A DNA stretch of 64,000 bases from Candidatus Riflebacteria bacterium HGW-Riflebacteria-1. Lineage in GTDB: Bacteria > Muiribacteriota > Ozemobacteria > Ozemobacterales > Ozemobacteraceae. Positions within the stretch are counted from its first letter, which is position 1. The number at the start of each line of letters is the position of its first letter. A program made the position numbers and the translations under genes. The stretch lies in contig PGYB01000004.1 in NCBI GenBank assembly GCA_002839445.1, forward strand, positions 1-64,000. The letters run 5' to 3'. This document shows, piece by piece, positions 55,196-63,360 of the stretch. The notes beneath the pieces were generated by a model that was not told where the DNA came from, made no database searches, and saw nothing but the letters and a program-made list of their open reading frames with translations.

Positions 55196-56278
55196 ATGCG
55201 CCGGAAAACACCTATAGACGGCAGGTTGGTTTTGCTCGGAAAAAGTGGGTACATTTTTCCGATGATTCTTTTTGCCTCGCTGGCGGTCGGGCTGTTTGTC
55301 ATTACCCTGACGCAGTTTCAGACTTCCAATCGCATGAAATACCGGCATCTGAATGATTATCAGGCCGCTTTTAATATCGGTTATTCAGCGCTTGTCGACG
55401 TTCTGGCCGACATTCAGTCGCGACAGTGGAACAACCGCACTTTCAAATCTGGACCACAGAACAAGAACGCCTCACTCTATGGCGGCACGTATAACTTGCG
55501 GGTCGAAGACCACAGCGCCGGCAATTACGTGTTTAACGTCAAGATCAGGGTAAGTTATAAAGAAAAGACACATCTCTTTTACTGGCGAATGATTTACAAC
55601 CCGAGTCTGCTTGATTTTACCAACCTCTTTGTTCCGGCCTATCACGAGCATTCGCAGGACCCGGCTGCCATTGCCGATCCCGACAGCATCGATGTAAAGG
55701 TCGATGAAATTATCAACCAGCGCAAGAATAACCGGCCAAAAGTCACGCAGATTGCCGAAGCGCTGAAACCTGCTGATACCGTTAAAAAGGCGCTTAAGGT
55801 CGTAGGTATCGACGCCGGTGACGTGAAAAATGCCGATGAGCCACGTCCGGTTCCTGGCGCTATAACCCTGCCCGTTGCCGGCTTGCCATTGAAACAGATT
55901 GCCAAGCTGGTGGATGATGTCGCGCCTGAGGCTAACTTTGTGATAAAAGACCTGCGTTTTGGTGGTGACGAAGCAGAGTTAAATGCTGATCAAAAGTTCC
56001 TTCTGGACACTCTGGCAGAACTCTTAAATGACAGGGTGGGCTGCAAGATCGAATTGCGCGGGCATACAACTGACATTGTTGGCACTCCTGAAGGCAATCT
56101 GGAATTTTCGATTTTGCGTGCCCAGAACGTCGCTGATTATCTTGTTGCTGCCGGGGTTGCTGCGAACCGGATAAGCGTAAGAGGTTTTGGCCAGACACAG
56201 CCAATCGCCAGCAATGATACTCTCGAAGGACAGGCAAAGAATCGCCGGGTCGAGTTTGTGCTGGATGAATCGCCATGA
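55196..56278 (+). CDS. Pilin/PilX-like N-terminus fused to OmpA C-terminal domain
   Basis: The 360-aa protein starts with a basic tail and one TM helix (GYIFPMILFASLAVGLFVITL), then a pseudopilin-like region (NDYQAAFNIGYSALVDVLADI, a style seen in PilX/GspK-type proteins). The last 115 residues are an OmpA domain: FGGDEAELNADQKFLLDTLA, LRGHTTDIVGTPEGNLEFS, RAQNVADYLV, NRISVRGFGQTQPIASN, NRRVEFVL. OmpA domains bind peptidoglycan, so this would anchor a pilus or secretion complex to the wall. The next prepilin gene overlaps by four bases. Confidence 0.8.
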   Translation: MRRKTPIDGRLVLLGKSGYIFPMILFASLAVGLFVITLTQFQTSNRMKYRHLNDYQAAFNIGYSALVDVLADIQSRQWNNRTFKSGPQNKNASLYGGTYNLRVEDHSAGNYVFNVKIRVSYKEKTHLFYWRMIYNPSLLDFTNLFVPAYHEHSQDPAAIADPDSIDVKVDEIINQRKNNRPKVTQIAEALKPADTVKKALKVVGIDAGDVKNADEPRPVPGAITLPVAGLPLKQIAKLVDDVAPEANFVIKDLRFGGDEAELNADQKFLLDTLAELLNDRVGCKIELRGHTTDIVGTPEGNLEFSILRAQNVADYLVAAGVAANRISVRGFGQTQPIASNDTLEGQAKNRRVEFVLDESP

Positions 56279-56820
56279 GCAGAGGTCGACGCGCCTTTAC
56301 CATGGTCGAAGTAGTTGTTGTCGTTGGTCTGGCAGCCTTGTTTTCAACGGTTGTTTTTCGCATGTTTTCCAGCGCGAGCTCAAGCCAGAAAAGTGCGATG
56401 GTCGATCTGGGCATGCAGTCAAGAGTTTTGACGACGCAGAATCGCATTCTAAGAATGATCAGAGAAGGTACTGATTTTCTGCTGCCCGCGGTTGGCGAGT
56501 CATCTGCCGCCCTGTTTTTTGCCGATTTCGAAGGAAACGTGCAGGTTCTTTATCAGCTCAAAGACGACGATCTCTCGAAAAGCACCGGAAAAATGCTCTA
56601 CAAGCTGATGCATTACAAGGTAGATGTGAAAAAATTTGATATCAGCAATCCGGTGTATGACCCCGAAGAAAGCACGGTAATTGCTGATTACGTTAAAGAC
56701 ATAAGTTTTTTGATGACGAGCGCTAACACTGTCAACATCACTGCCGGCTTCGCTACCGAAAAAAGAGACTTTCAGGTAATGTTTGAAGTCGGGTTACAGA
56801 ACTCTGGAGAAGTAGAATGA
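56275..56820 (+). CDS. Prepilin-type protein (minor pseudopilin)
   Basis: The N-terminus SRGRRAFTMVEVVVVVGLAA has the type IV prepilin signal: a short basic leader, A/F at the cut, Glu at +5, then a long hydrophobic helix. The remaining 140 residues are beta-rich and unrecognised. It should be cleaved by a prepilin peptidase, not seen in the window, and assembled into a type IV pilus or type II secretion-like fibre. ATGA overlaps join it to both neighbours, so the three proteins are made together. Confidence 0.82.
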   Translation: MSRGRRAFTMVEVVVVVGLAALFSTVVFRMFSSASSSQKSAMVDLGMQSRVLTTQNRILRMIREGTDFLLPAVGESSAALFFADFEGNVQVLYQLKDDDLSKSTGKMLYKLMHYKVDVKKFDISNPVYDPEESTVIADYVKDISFLMTSANTVNITAGFATEKRDFQVMFEVGLQNSGEVE

Positions 56821-58085
56821 GAGCGCGCGATAGAGGGTTTACCCTTCTTGAACTGCTGATTGGCTTTTTTATACTTGCTTCTGCGTCGGTCATTTTTCTG
56901 CAGACAATGCACCGTTTTAAAAATGAAACTGCTTTTACCTCAGAAAATTATCTTGCTTCTTCCCTGATCGAAAAAGTTCTCGAACAGTGCTATCAGGAGT
57001 CGCAGCTGAACCCGCATGGAATGACGGCAGTCGGGCTTGCCGATGCTGCAGGCAGCCCATACGAGGTCTCTACCAGCATCACTGACAAGGAAACGGTTTT
57101 TTTTGCGCACCCGCCGATAACCGAAGACATCACGCCAGACCTGCACTACCTGCTGAAAGATAACTATACTCTGTCGGTTGAAACTGAAAAAAAAGATGGC
57201 TATTACGAAATGGTCGCCGGCCTCAAATGGTCAGCGAAATCAGGCAAGGGTGAGCTGTTTTCACGTTCGCGCATTCTTGCTTTTACCGGCGAAAAAGAGG
57301 TTCTTACCAGCTTCGAACTTAGCGATGATGACGTCGAAGAGCGGCTGGTCAAAGATGTTTTCAGTTCACCAGGCTCAAATCTCGGAGCAGAACTCGGCAG
57401 CATAGGCGCGCGGACGATGCTGGTGCACGTCGGGCATATTTTTTATTCCAGTCTCGACTGGCTCAAAGACCCGGCATTTGCCGCCAGGATTCAGCAGGCG
57501 GCAAGCCTGGAAGTCTTTACTCAGCCTGGTTCAGACGAATACGCGAAATGTTCAAAGCTGTATTTTGAAATAGCGCGCGACCTGCTGCACCTGATGATGA
57601 GTCTGCACCCGCATATCAAAGGCGCTACCGACAACATCAGCTTTCTCAACAACATACCGCTCCCGGAAAGATTTGTCGCCGAAAGTCGCATTAACAGGTC
57701 AGGACTCTATTACCGGCAGCTGCGCCGCATCTTTATCAGCTGCATTCTCAAGTTGTCAGAGAGATATGAGCAGCAGCTCAAATATGCCGATTTTCAGCGC
57801 AGTCAGCGCCAGATGGTCGGCCGACTTTTCAACATCAACCGCATTCTTTACGCCAACCGCGCTTTCAGCGAAGAAGTCAGTGCCAGCACCATCGAGGAGC
57901 GCTACAACAGCTTTCTCGACGCGATACAGGACTTTTTCAAGAATAGAGATGCCTCTATCTACCGAATGGCGCAGCAGGAGCGCGACTTTATTGCGACGAA
58001 CAAACTGACTGAAAGTTTCTTTGTCGTGAGCCTCACCGGCAAGCTGTTCAAAGAAATCGACGACTACGTGAACGTTCTCGACTAA
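56817..58085 (+). CDS. Prepilin-type protein, large (422 aa)
   Basis: RARDRGFTLLELLIGFFILA is a classical class III signal peptide with cleavage at G-F and Glu at +5. The protein is far longer than usual pseudopilins. About 130 residues look like a normal pseudopilin head (KEVLTSFELSDDDVEERL), followed by a 270-residue helical region rich in Tyr and Arg (YYRQLRRIFISCILKLSERY) with no family I recognise. The tail may be an effector or a tip domain of the fibre. It ends the operon, and no clear terminator follows. Confidence 0.75.
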   Translation: MRARDRGFTLLELLIGFFILASASVIFLQTMHRFKNETAFTSENYLASSLIEKVLEQCYQESQLNPHGMTAVGLADAAGSPYEVSTSITDKETVFFAHPPITEDITPDLHYLLKDNYTLSVETEKKDGYYEMVAGLKWSAKSGKGELFSRSRILAFTGEKEVLTSFELSDDDVEERLVKDVFSSPGSNLGAELGSIGARTMLVHVGHIFYSSLDWLKDPAFAARIQQAASLEVFTQPGSDEYAKCSKLYFEIARDLLHLMMSLHPHIKGATDNISFLNNIPLPERFVAESRINRSGLYYRQLRRIFISCILKLSERYEQQLKYADFQRSQRQMVGRLFNINRILYANRAFSEEVSASTIEERYNSFLDAIQDFFKNRDASIYRMAQQERDFIATNKLTESFFVVSLTGKLFKEIDDYVNVLD

Positions 58086-58208
58086 CCCTCTGTCTTATAC
58101 CAATTCTATTTGTTTCGTTCGTAACTACCTTCGGCATTGTTCGATTGTATTTTCGTGCGCGTAATCGCACCTGTGCGTCTTAATCGATGTCTTTGTCGCT
58201 TTTGGCTT

Positions 58209-61010
58209 TTACCGCTCGCTTATTTTACCCGAATGCAGGCGGCACTTTACTGACTGAATTCCGCTGGTCGGGCATTGTCCGGGAAGATGCCCGCATGGCA
58301 ACCGCCCGTCATTCTTCTTTGGCTGCGCTGTAGATGGCTGCGGTGCCGGCTTTGCCGCAGGTTTGGCCGGCTGCGCCGGTTTCGTGGCTACGGGAGGCTT
58401 TGCTGCCGGCTTTTGCCCTGCCGCCGCGCGCAGAGAGTCTATCGCTGACTTGAGTGTGGTGAGAGCCCTACCGGCATCGTTGTATAGAGGGGTTAACCTT
58501 TGCAGAGCAGCATCAGCGAGATTGCCGGCTTCTGCTAACCCGGCGACAGAATCTGCTTCTGGCTTCAGCTGCGCGGCCTCGCGACGAACCTTGTCGGGCA
58601 GACGCTCTAGCGTGCCGACTTCACCGAAGAAATCCTCAGGTAAACTGGCTTCTGGGCGTGCGATGCCTCCGAGACGGGATTTTATAATCAGCCACTCGGC
58701 TTCATTCGCCTCACGCTTGCCGGCGAAGAAGGTGTCGGCAGTGCGCACGCGTTCCTGCAGGCTGTCGAAGCTGGCGATTGTTTTTTTGAACTGCGCTTCG
58801 TTGTCGCGCATAATAGCGGCGTTGGCTGCTGCAAGACTGCCCTGCTCAAGAAGTCTTGCCTTCTCTGCTTCGAAGCTCGCCAGAATGTCGCCGGCACTCT
58901 GCAAAGAGGCGAGTTCACCAATTTTGAACATCTCATTTTTACATTGCTCAACACTCGTGTTGTGCTGATTGTAAGAGGCGGTCAGCGCTGCAACTGTCTG
59001 CATGGCCTCTTTGGCGCTTCCGCCGCCGGCCAGGGCTTTTCTGGCAGCTTCAGCCTGTGCCGTCATAGTCTTGGCCGCCTTTGCCGAGTCGACGAGGGTG
59101 CTGGTCATTTTTTTCTCAGTGCCCGGAAGTTCGCGCAGCGCGTCGGCGCCCTTTAAATTGTTGATGTCGACCAGTTCTGACTTAAGGTTATCTATCGTAT
59201 TGTCGCAGTCACGGCAGGAAAGCCGGGCTGATCTTATATTCTGTTCGAGCAGTGACCTGAGATACGCCGCCTGGTCGGCCAGACGCCGCAATTCTGCCAG
59301 CCCGTCTTTTCCGAATTTAAGCGCGCGGGCATTCTGAACACTTTGTTCCATACCCTGCGCCTTCATTTCGGCATAGGTTGTTTCGAGCACATTGTGGGTG
59401 TCAAGAGCCTCGCCGGCCAGAAAGAGCGCCGAATCAGCGGCCGCCAGCGCGGCACCGGCCGTGGTGCGCGTCGCGGTTTTCAGCAGGTCGTAACTGCCGA
59501 TAACCGAGCCGTGAAAGGTGCCTTTTACACTGGCTTCAGCCATTATCTTAAGCTTTACTGCCAGCGAATTCGGGTCTTCGCCAGCCGCGAGATATTTTAC
59601 CTGCAGGCGCTCGATTTCACGGGCAGTGTAATCGGCGGTTTCTTTGTTTACCGTTTCAATCGTGGCGCCAATAGACATGTTCCAGAGTATTTCTGTGGTG
59701 CCCTTGCCTTCTGCATATTGATTACTCAAGTTCAGCACGGTGTTTACCAGGCCAAGTCCTTTGCATACGGTTGTGTTGCGGGTGGCCGGAATTTTGGCCG
59801 CAGCGGCTTTGTCAGTATTCATGCGCTTAAGTTCGCCCGCGACCTGCTTGCCCATACCGCTGTATTTGATTTCGAGATCTTCGATTGCCTGGCTCTGCTG
59901 AGTTGGCGACAGGCTTCTGAGGTTTGCAGCAATCATGACTTTCGCGCTGTCAACGCTGTTGTTGGCAGTTGCCGCACCGGCAAGTGCAGCGTTGAATCTG
60001 CGGGTTGCCGCTTCGGCAAGGTGCTTGTTCACTGCCCCGACATGTGCTTCGGCATTGAGCGTCGCGACTGCGGCATCGCGATTCTGCGCCTGTCTGACCT
60101 TGCCAGCCGCCGTGCCGGTGTATGAGCTTTCAACCAGGCCGGTATCACTGCTGCCTTTGTTTATAAGGTCTGCCACCTTATTGTCGCGCTCGATATACTT
60201 GCTCATAAATGCCGTGTGCTTGCGAATTTCGATGTCGAGATTTTCTTTGCTGTCGGCATCGACAGCGGAACTGCGTTGCCGGTTGAGATTTTGAATCTCT
60301 TTGTTCATCAGGCTGATTTTTTTCTGCATTTCATTATGATAGGCGTTCGCCTCATGCAGCGCCGGCGTTACCACGCGTTTGCCGTCGATTTCGAGCTGAA
60401 TTTTCGCCGCATCGGCGCTGGTGTAGGCCAGTCCGCCGCTCGCGTTGATAAAGCTGTTGGCTGCTTTAAAATCAGCAGGTTTCATGTCATAAGGTGATGG
60501 CATGATGTCTGTTGTCAGCTTCTGAGCCCAGTTTTCGCTGCCAGAAGTTTTTATTCCCTGTGCTTTCAGGTAATTACTGACTTCCTGGTTATATGAGCCG
60601 CGCACGCTTTTTACCTGGTTTACTGTCAGGTCGCCTGTTTTGTTTTGCAGCTGACGGTCGGTGTCGGTTCCGGCTTTGTAGGTGCCGGAATCCTTTGCCG
60701 GCGCGACTACCAGCCCATGCCGAGTCGACGCCTCGCGAATAAGTTTGTCATTCTGTTCAACAAAGATGCGCTGATTATGCTGATAATCGCTGCTGCTGAT
60801 TTTGCCAGCAATGGCCAGGTTGTTGAGTTCCTTGTTGTTGGCAAACAGAACGGCCTTCTGCTGCTCGCTTGCCTGACCCTGCGCCGCCGTTCTGGCAAGT
60901 GTAACCAATTCATCATTGCTGATATTCTGGGCAGCAGCCTGGCGCATTACAACAAGACTCAGCAGAATAAGCATTATCTGAAAGATGTTGCGTGTTCTTT
61001 GTTTATTCAA
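58209..61010 (-). CDS. Large secreted helical protein, unknown function
   Basis: The start is best at TTG 61010 (GAGAG upstream). It gives a signal peptide NKQRTRNIFQIMLILLSLVV with a cut after QAAAQ, and avoids reading the intergenic repeat as protein. The mature 900 residues are Ala-rich, largely helical and coiled (KKISLMNKEIQNLNRQRSSA). The tail is rich in Pro, Ala and Lys (KPPVATKPAQPAKPAAKPAP) and ends in a Cys/His cluster (CGHLPGQC and a later CRLH). No family recognised. The Pro-rich linker plus short end domain suggests surface attachment or passage through the wall. It is 33 nt or more downstream of the TPR gene on the same strand. Confidence 0.7.
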   Translation of the reverse strand: MNKQRTRNIFQIMLILLSLVVMRQAAAQNISNDELVTLARTAAQGQASEQQKAVLFANNKELNNLAIAGKISSSDYQHNQRIFVEQNDKLIREASTRHGLVVAPAKDSGTYKAGTDTDRQLQNKTGDLTVNQVKSVRGSYNQEVSNYLKAQGIKTSGSENWAQKLTTDIMPSPYDMKPADFKAANSFINASGGLAYTSADAAKIQLEIDGKRVVTPALHEANAYHNEMQKKISLMNKEIQNLNRQRSSAVDADSKENLDIEIRKHTAFMSKYIERDNKVADLINKGSSDTGLVESSYTGTAAGKVRQAQNRDAAVATLNAEAHVGAVNKHLAEAATRRFNAALAGAATANNSVDSAKVMIAANLRSLSPTQQSQAIEDLEIKYSGMGKQVAGELKRMNTDKAAAAKIPATRNTTVCKGLGLVNTVLNLSNQYAEGKGTTEILWNMSIGATIETVNKETADYTAREIERLQVKYLAAGEDPNSLAVKLKIMAEASVKGTFHGSVIGSYDLLKTATRTTAGAALAAADSALFLAGEALDTHNVLETTYAEMKAQGMEQSVQNARALKFGKDGLAELRRLADQAAYLRSLLEQNIRSARLSCRDCDNTIDNLKSELVDINNLKGADALRELPGTEKKMTSTLVDSAKAAKTMTAQAEAARKALAGGGSAKEAMQTVAALTASYNQHNTSVEQCKNEMFKIGELASLQSAGDILASFEAEKARLLEQGSLAAANAAIMRDNEAQFKKTIASFDSLQERVRTADTFFAGKREANEAEWLIIKSRLGGIARPEASLPEDFFGEVGTLERLPDKVRREAAQLKPEADSVAGLAEAGNLADAALQRLTPLYNDAGRALTTLKSAIDSLRAAAGQKPAAKPPVATKPAQPAKPAAKPAPQPSTAQPKKNDGRLPCGHLPGQCPTSGIQSVKCRLHSGKISER

Positions 61011-61043
61011 TACAGCTCTCTGGCAGATTTTGACTACTTGCCC

Positions 61044-61084
61044 ATGAGATTGCCGCGTCGGGCTGACGCCTTTCTCGCAATGAC
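61044..61084. repeat. Intergenic GAGATTGCCGCG-type palindromic repeat
   Basis: ATTGC, GCGTC, GACGC and GCAAT form nested inverted pairs within ATGAGATTGCCGCG through CTCGCAATGAC. Repeats of this GAGATTGC...GCAATGAC kind are scattered between genes in several bacterial genomes. It sits between the TPR gene stop and the large secreted gene. Confidence 0.65.
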
Positions 61085-61086
61085 TA

Positions 61087-62121
61087 TTACTTCTTGTACT
61101 CATGCTGGTTTCCTGAGGCCTGTCTGGCTGTGAGTGCCGTTTTGGCGACGCTCAGGCTGGCGGGCGTTCTGGCGATTACCTGGTCAAGAAGAGCCTGCGC
61201 CTGCACCGTGTTGCCGATGTCCTTGTAAAGGCCGGCCAGCAGCAGCATGATTTCTTCGCTCTCAACCGGATCAAGCTGCAGAATTTTTTCGAGTTCAAAA
61301 ATGCCACGCGACAGGTCGCCGCTCAAAACCGCTAACAAGGCAATCTGGCGCGCCGCCCTTCCCAGCATTGCGTGTGGCAGCCAGGCCCGTCTGACTGCGG
61401 TTGCAAAAGCCAGATCGTATCTGAAAATTTTGCCATAGGCATCGGCAAGCCGTGCCAGAAAGGCATCGCACGGGTCAGTTTCGACCAGCGCCTCATAAAG
61501 GGCTATCGCCAGCTGGGTTGCGGCGAGGTCGTTTCTCGTCATATAGGCGTCGGCAAGTGCCAGCACAACCGCCGGGTCGCCGGGATAACTGCTGAAAGCT
61601 TCTTCGAGCATGATCAGCTTTTTGTCGCTGTCACTCTGTCCGAGGCTGTTTATGGCGTTTTGCAGCGAAGCGCCGCCAGACTGCAGCGCCTGTTGTGCCA
61701 TTGAACCGGTCTTTGCAACAGTATCGAAAACAGCCGTATAAAGACCGGGAGCATATTCATCGAGCGTCTGCTGCAGCTTCTTATGGTCGATTTTAGCCCG
61801 CTTGTCTGTCTCGATACTCAGCAGCGAAAACAAGAACAACTCTGCAGCCATAAACATGGCCAGAATAATTACTGGCACAAAACAACCCCGCCGCGTGGCC
61901 TGGCGCTGCCAGAAAAAGAAGAACACGAAGGTTCCGCCGCCAAGCAGGGCGTAACCAGAAGACGTCGGCAAAAGAATCAGTGGCGCCATAAACAAGACGC
62001 CGAGAAGCAGAAAAATAGACGACATCAGCATGCCAAAAAGGTGCGAAGCGCACGAACGCCCCTGCGGCTTCGCCGCGGGCAGACCTTCTGTCCAGCCTTT
62101 ATCTTTGTGCAAATCGCTCAT
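61087..62121 (-). CDS. Membrane protein with TPR repeats
   Basis: From ATG 62121 the 344-aa protein has a cytoplasmic tip, then three hydrophobic stretches (MLMSSIFLLLGVLFMAPLIL, YALLGGGTFVFFFFW, FVPVIILAMFMAAELFLFSLL). A helical C-terminus of 230 residues built of TPR-like units follows (DPAVVLALADAYMTRNDLAA, ATQLAIALYEALVETDP, IFELEKILQLDPVESEEIML). TPR units bind partner proteins. A GTG start at 62184 is possible but has no better ribosome site. It lies upstream of the secreted protein gene on the same strand with the repeat between, so the two may form one transcript. Confidence 0.7.
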   Translation of the reverse strand: MSDLHKDKGWTEGLPAAKPQGRSCASHLFGMLMSSIFLLLGVLFMAPLILLPTSSGYALLGGGTFVFFFFWQRQATRRGCFVPVIILAMFMAAELFLFSLLSIETDKRAKIDHKKLQQTLDEYAPGLYTAVFDTVAKTGSMAQQALQSGGASLQNAINSLGQSDSDKKLIMLEEAFSSYPGDPAVVLALADAYMTRNDLAATQLAIALYEALVETDPCDAFLARLADAYGKIFRYDLAFATAVRRAWLPHAMLGRAARQIALLAVLSGDLSRGIFELEKILQLDPVESEEIMLLLAGLYKDIGNTVQAQALLDQVIARTPASLSVAKTALTARQASGNQHEYKK

Positions 62122-62401
62122 TCTATTACCCAGTAATCCATTGCTGGGTGCAATCTCGCTATCTATCGCCGCAAACCGTCGCACAGGCTATAATAATCCT
62201 CCGGCTGCAAAAAAGATAGCCCGCCAGACTATTTCTCTGCCGCAAGCGAATTGCGTGGCAAGCCCGATTGTTGCAGAAGCATTCGTTCAGCAACATTGCG
62301 CGGCTGTTAGCGCGTCTCTACTTAACGATTAGATTGCCAACTGCAAAAATTTGCGAAAATTTATGGAATAAATCGCCGGCAGATGGGTTATAGATATTGC
62401 G

Positions 62402-62926
62402 ATGACAACAACACAGCACAATCTGCCACAAATGTTCGCCGAGATGCAGCGCCGCTACCAGGGGCTGGTCTACTCGGTGATCTACGGCGTCACTCTCGAT
62501 GCCTCAGAAAGCTGGGACCTGACACAGGAAGTCTTTGTTAAAGCCTATGAATGCACTGATTTCTGGGGCGCTGGCTTTCACCAGAAGGCCTGGCTGGTAA
62601 CGGTTGCCCGCAACGAAGCGCTTAAATACCGGCGCAGCCTCAAAAGTCGCCTGCGTTATCTTGTCAGATTCTGCGGGCTGGAAGGGGCCAGCGATGCCCG
62701 CGAGCTCGAAAACCGGCTGATTCGCGCCGAAGATGTCGCGCGTCTGCGTGAGCTTCTCGCGAAACTCGATGACGAAGAGCGCCAGATCATCACCTTGCGT
62801 TTCAGCGCTGAAATGAGTTACCAGCAGATAGCCGACGAGATGGGCTTGAAAATCGGCACGGTGATGTCGCGCCTGTCGCGTCTTAAAGAGCGACTTGGCC
62901 TTGAATTCGCGGAGGAAGAATCATGA
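62402..62926 (+). CDS. ECF-type sigma-70 family RNA polymerase sigma factor
   Basis: The 174-aa protein has region 2 with YSVIYGVTLDASESWDLTQEVFVKAYE (the DxxQEVF helix) and WLVTVARNEALKYRR (promoter -10 reading). Region 4 has LDDEERQIITLRFSAEMSYQQIADEMG and LKIGTVMSRLSRLKERL. ECF factors start transcription of small regulons and are usually held by an anti-sigma factor encoded next. The next gene overlaps by ATGA but does not look like a known anti-sigma. The factor may control its own operon. Confidence 0.9.
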   Translation: MTTTQHNLPQMFAEMQRRYQGLVYSVIYGVTLDASESWDLTQEVFVKAYECTDFWGAGFHQKAWLVTVARNEALKYRRSLKSRLRYLVRFCGLEGASDARELENRLIRAEDVARLRELLAKLDDEERQIITLRFSAEMSYQQIADEMGLKIGTVMSRLSRLKERLGLEFAEEES

Positions 62927-63360
62927 AACCACAGCAGATCAAAAATGCTTTTGCCAATATAGCCAGCGAAGCCGCCGGAGATGCGCTTCTCAGCCGTGCG
63001 GTCGCCAGTCGGGTCAGCGCAGAAAAGTCACTCGTGCCGGTAGCTGCGCTCAAGGCGCTTTTCCTACAGTTCATCGCAGTTATTCTGCCGGCAGTAATCT
63101 TGTATTTCGCGCTGGCAACCGTTCAAGTCGAGATTGCTGTCGTTACACCTGATATCGACATGCTGGTTGAGCAGCGCCCGGTCATGGCCTGGAACAACCC
63201 TGATGCTCTTGCCAATACGGCGCTCATGACTATGTGGTTTATCCGCGGCGCTTTGCGCGGTTTTATAATACTCGCGGTGCTTACCTTCATTCTGACTGCA
63301 GCAGCAATGCCGGTTAGCCGCTCTGAAGAAAACACAGGAGGTTCGCCATGCGTAGCCTGA
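62923..63360 (+). CDS. Two-TM protein coupled to ECF sigma factor
   Basis: The 145-aa protein has a polar N-terminus of about 40 residues (KPQQIKNAFANIASEAAGDA), then TM helix 1 (FLQFIAVILPAVILYFALAT), a roughly 30-residue loop, TM helix 2 (GFIILAVLTFILTAAAM), and a short tail. GGAGGAAG lies before ATG 62923. Position right after a sigma factor, with overlap, suggests an anti-sigma or sensor role, but no zinc-type or other anti-sigma motif (no HxxxCxxC) is present. Confidence 0.65.
   Translation: MKPQQIKNAFANIASEAAGDALLSRAVASRVSAEKSLVPVAALKALFLQFIAVILPAVILYFALATVQVEIAVVTPDIDMLVEQRPVMAWNNPDALANTALMTMWFIRGALRGFIILAVLTFILTAAAMPVSRSEENTGGSPCVA

Noticed and set aside
59343..60125. Plus-strand 260-codon frame opposite the large secreted gene
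   Set aside because: The opposite strand gives a protein with a signal peptide and regular helical pattern; this frame is a GC-biased shadow.
61011..61103. N-terminal extension of the large secreted protein
   Set aside because: It would translate the intergenic palindromic repeat and place the signal peptide internally.
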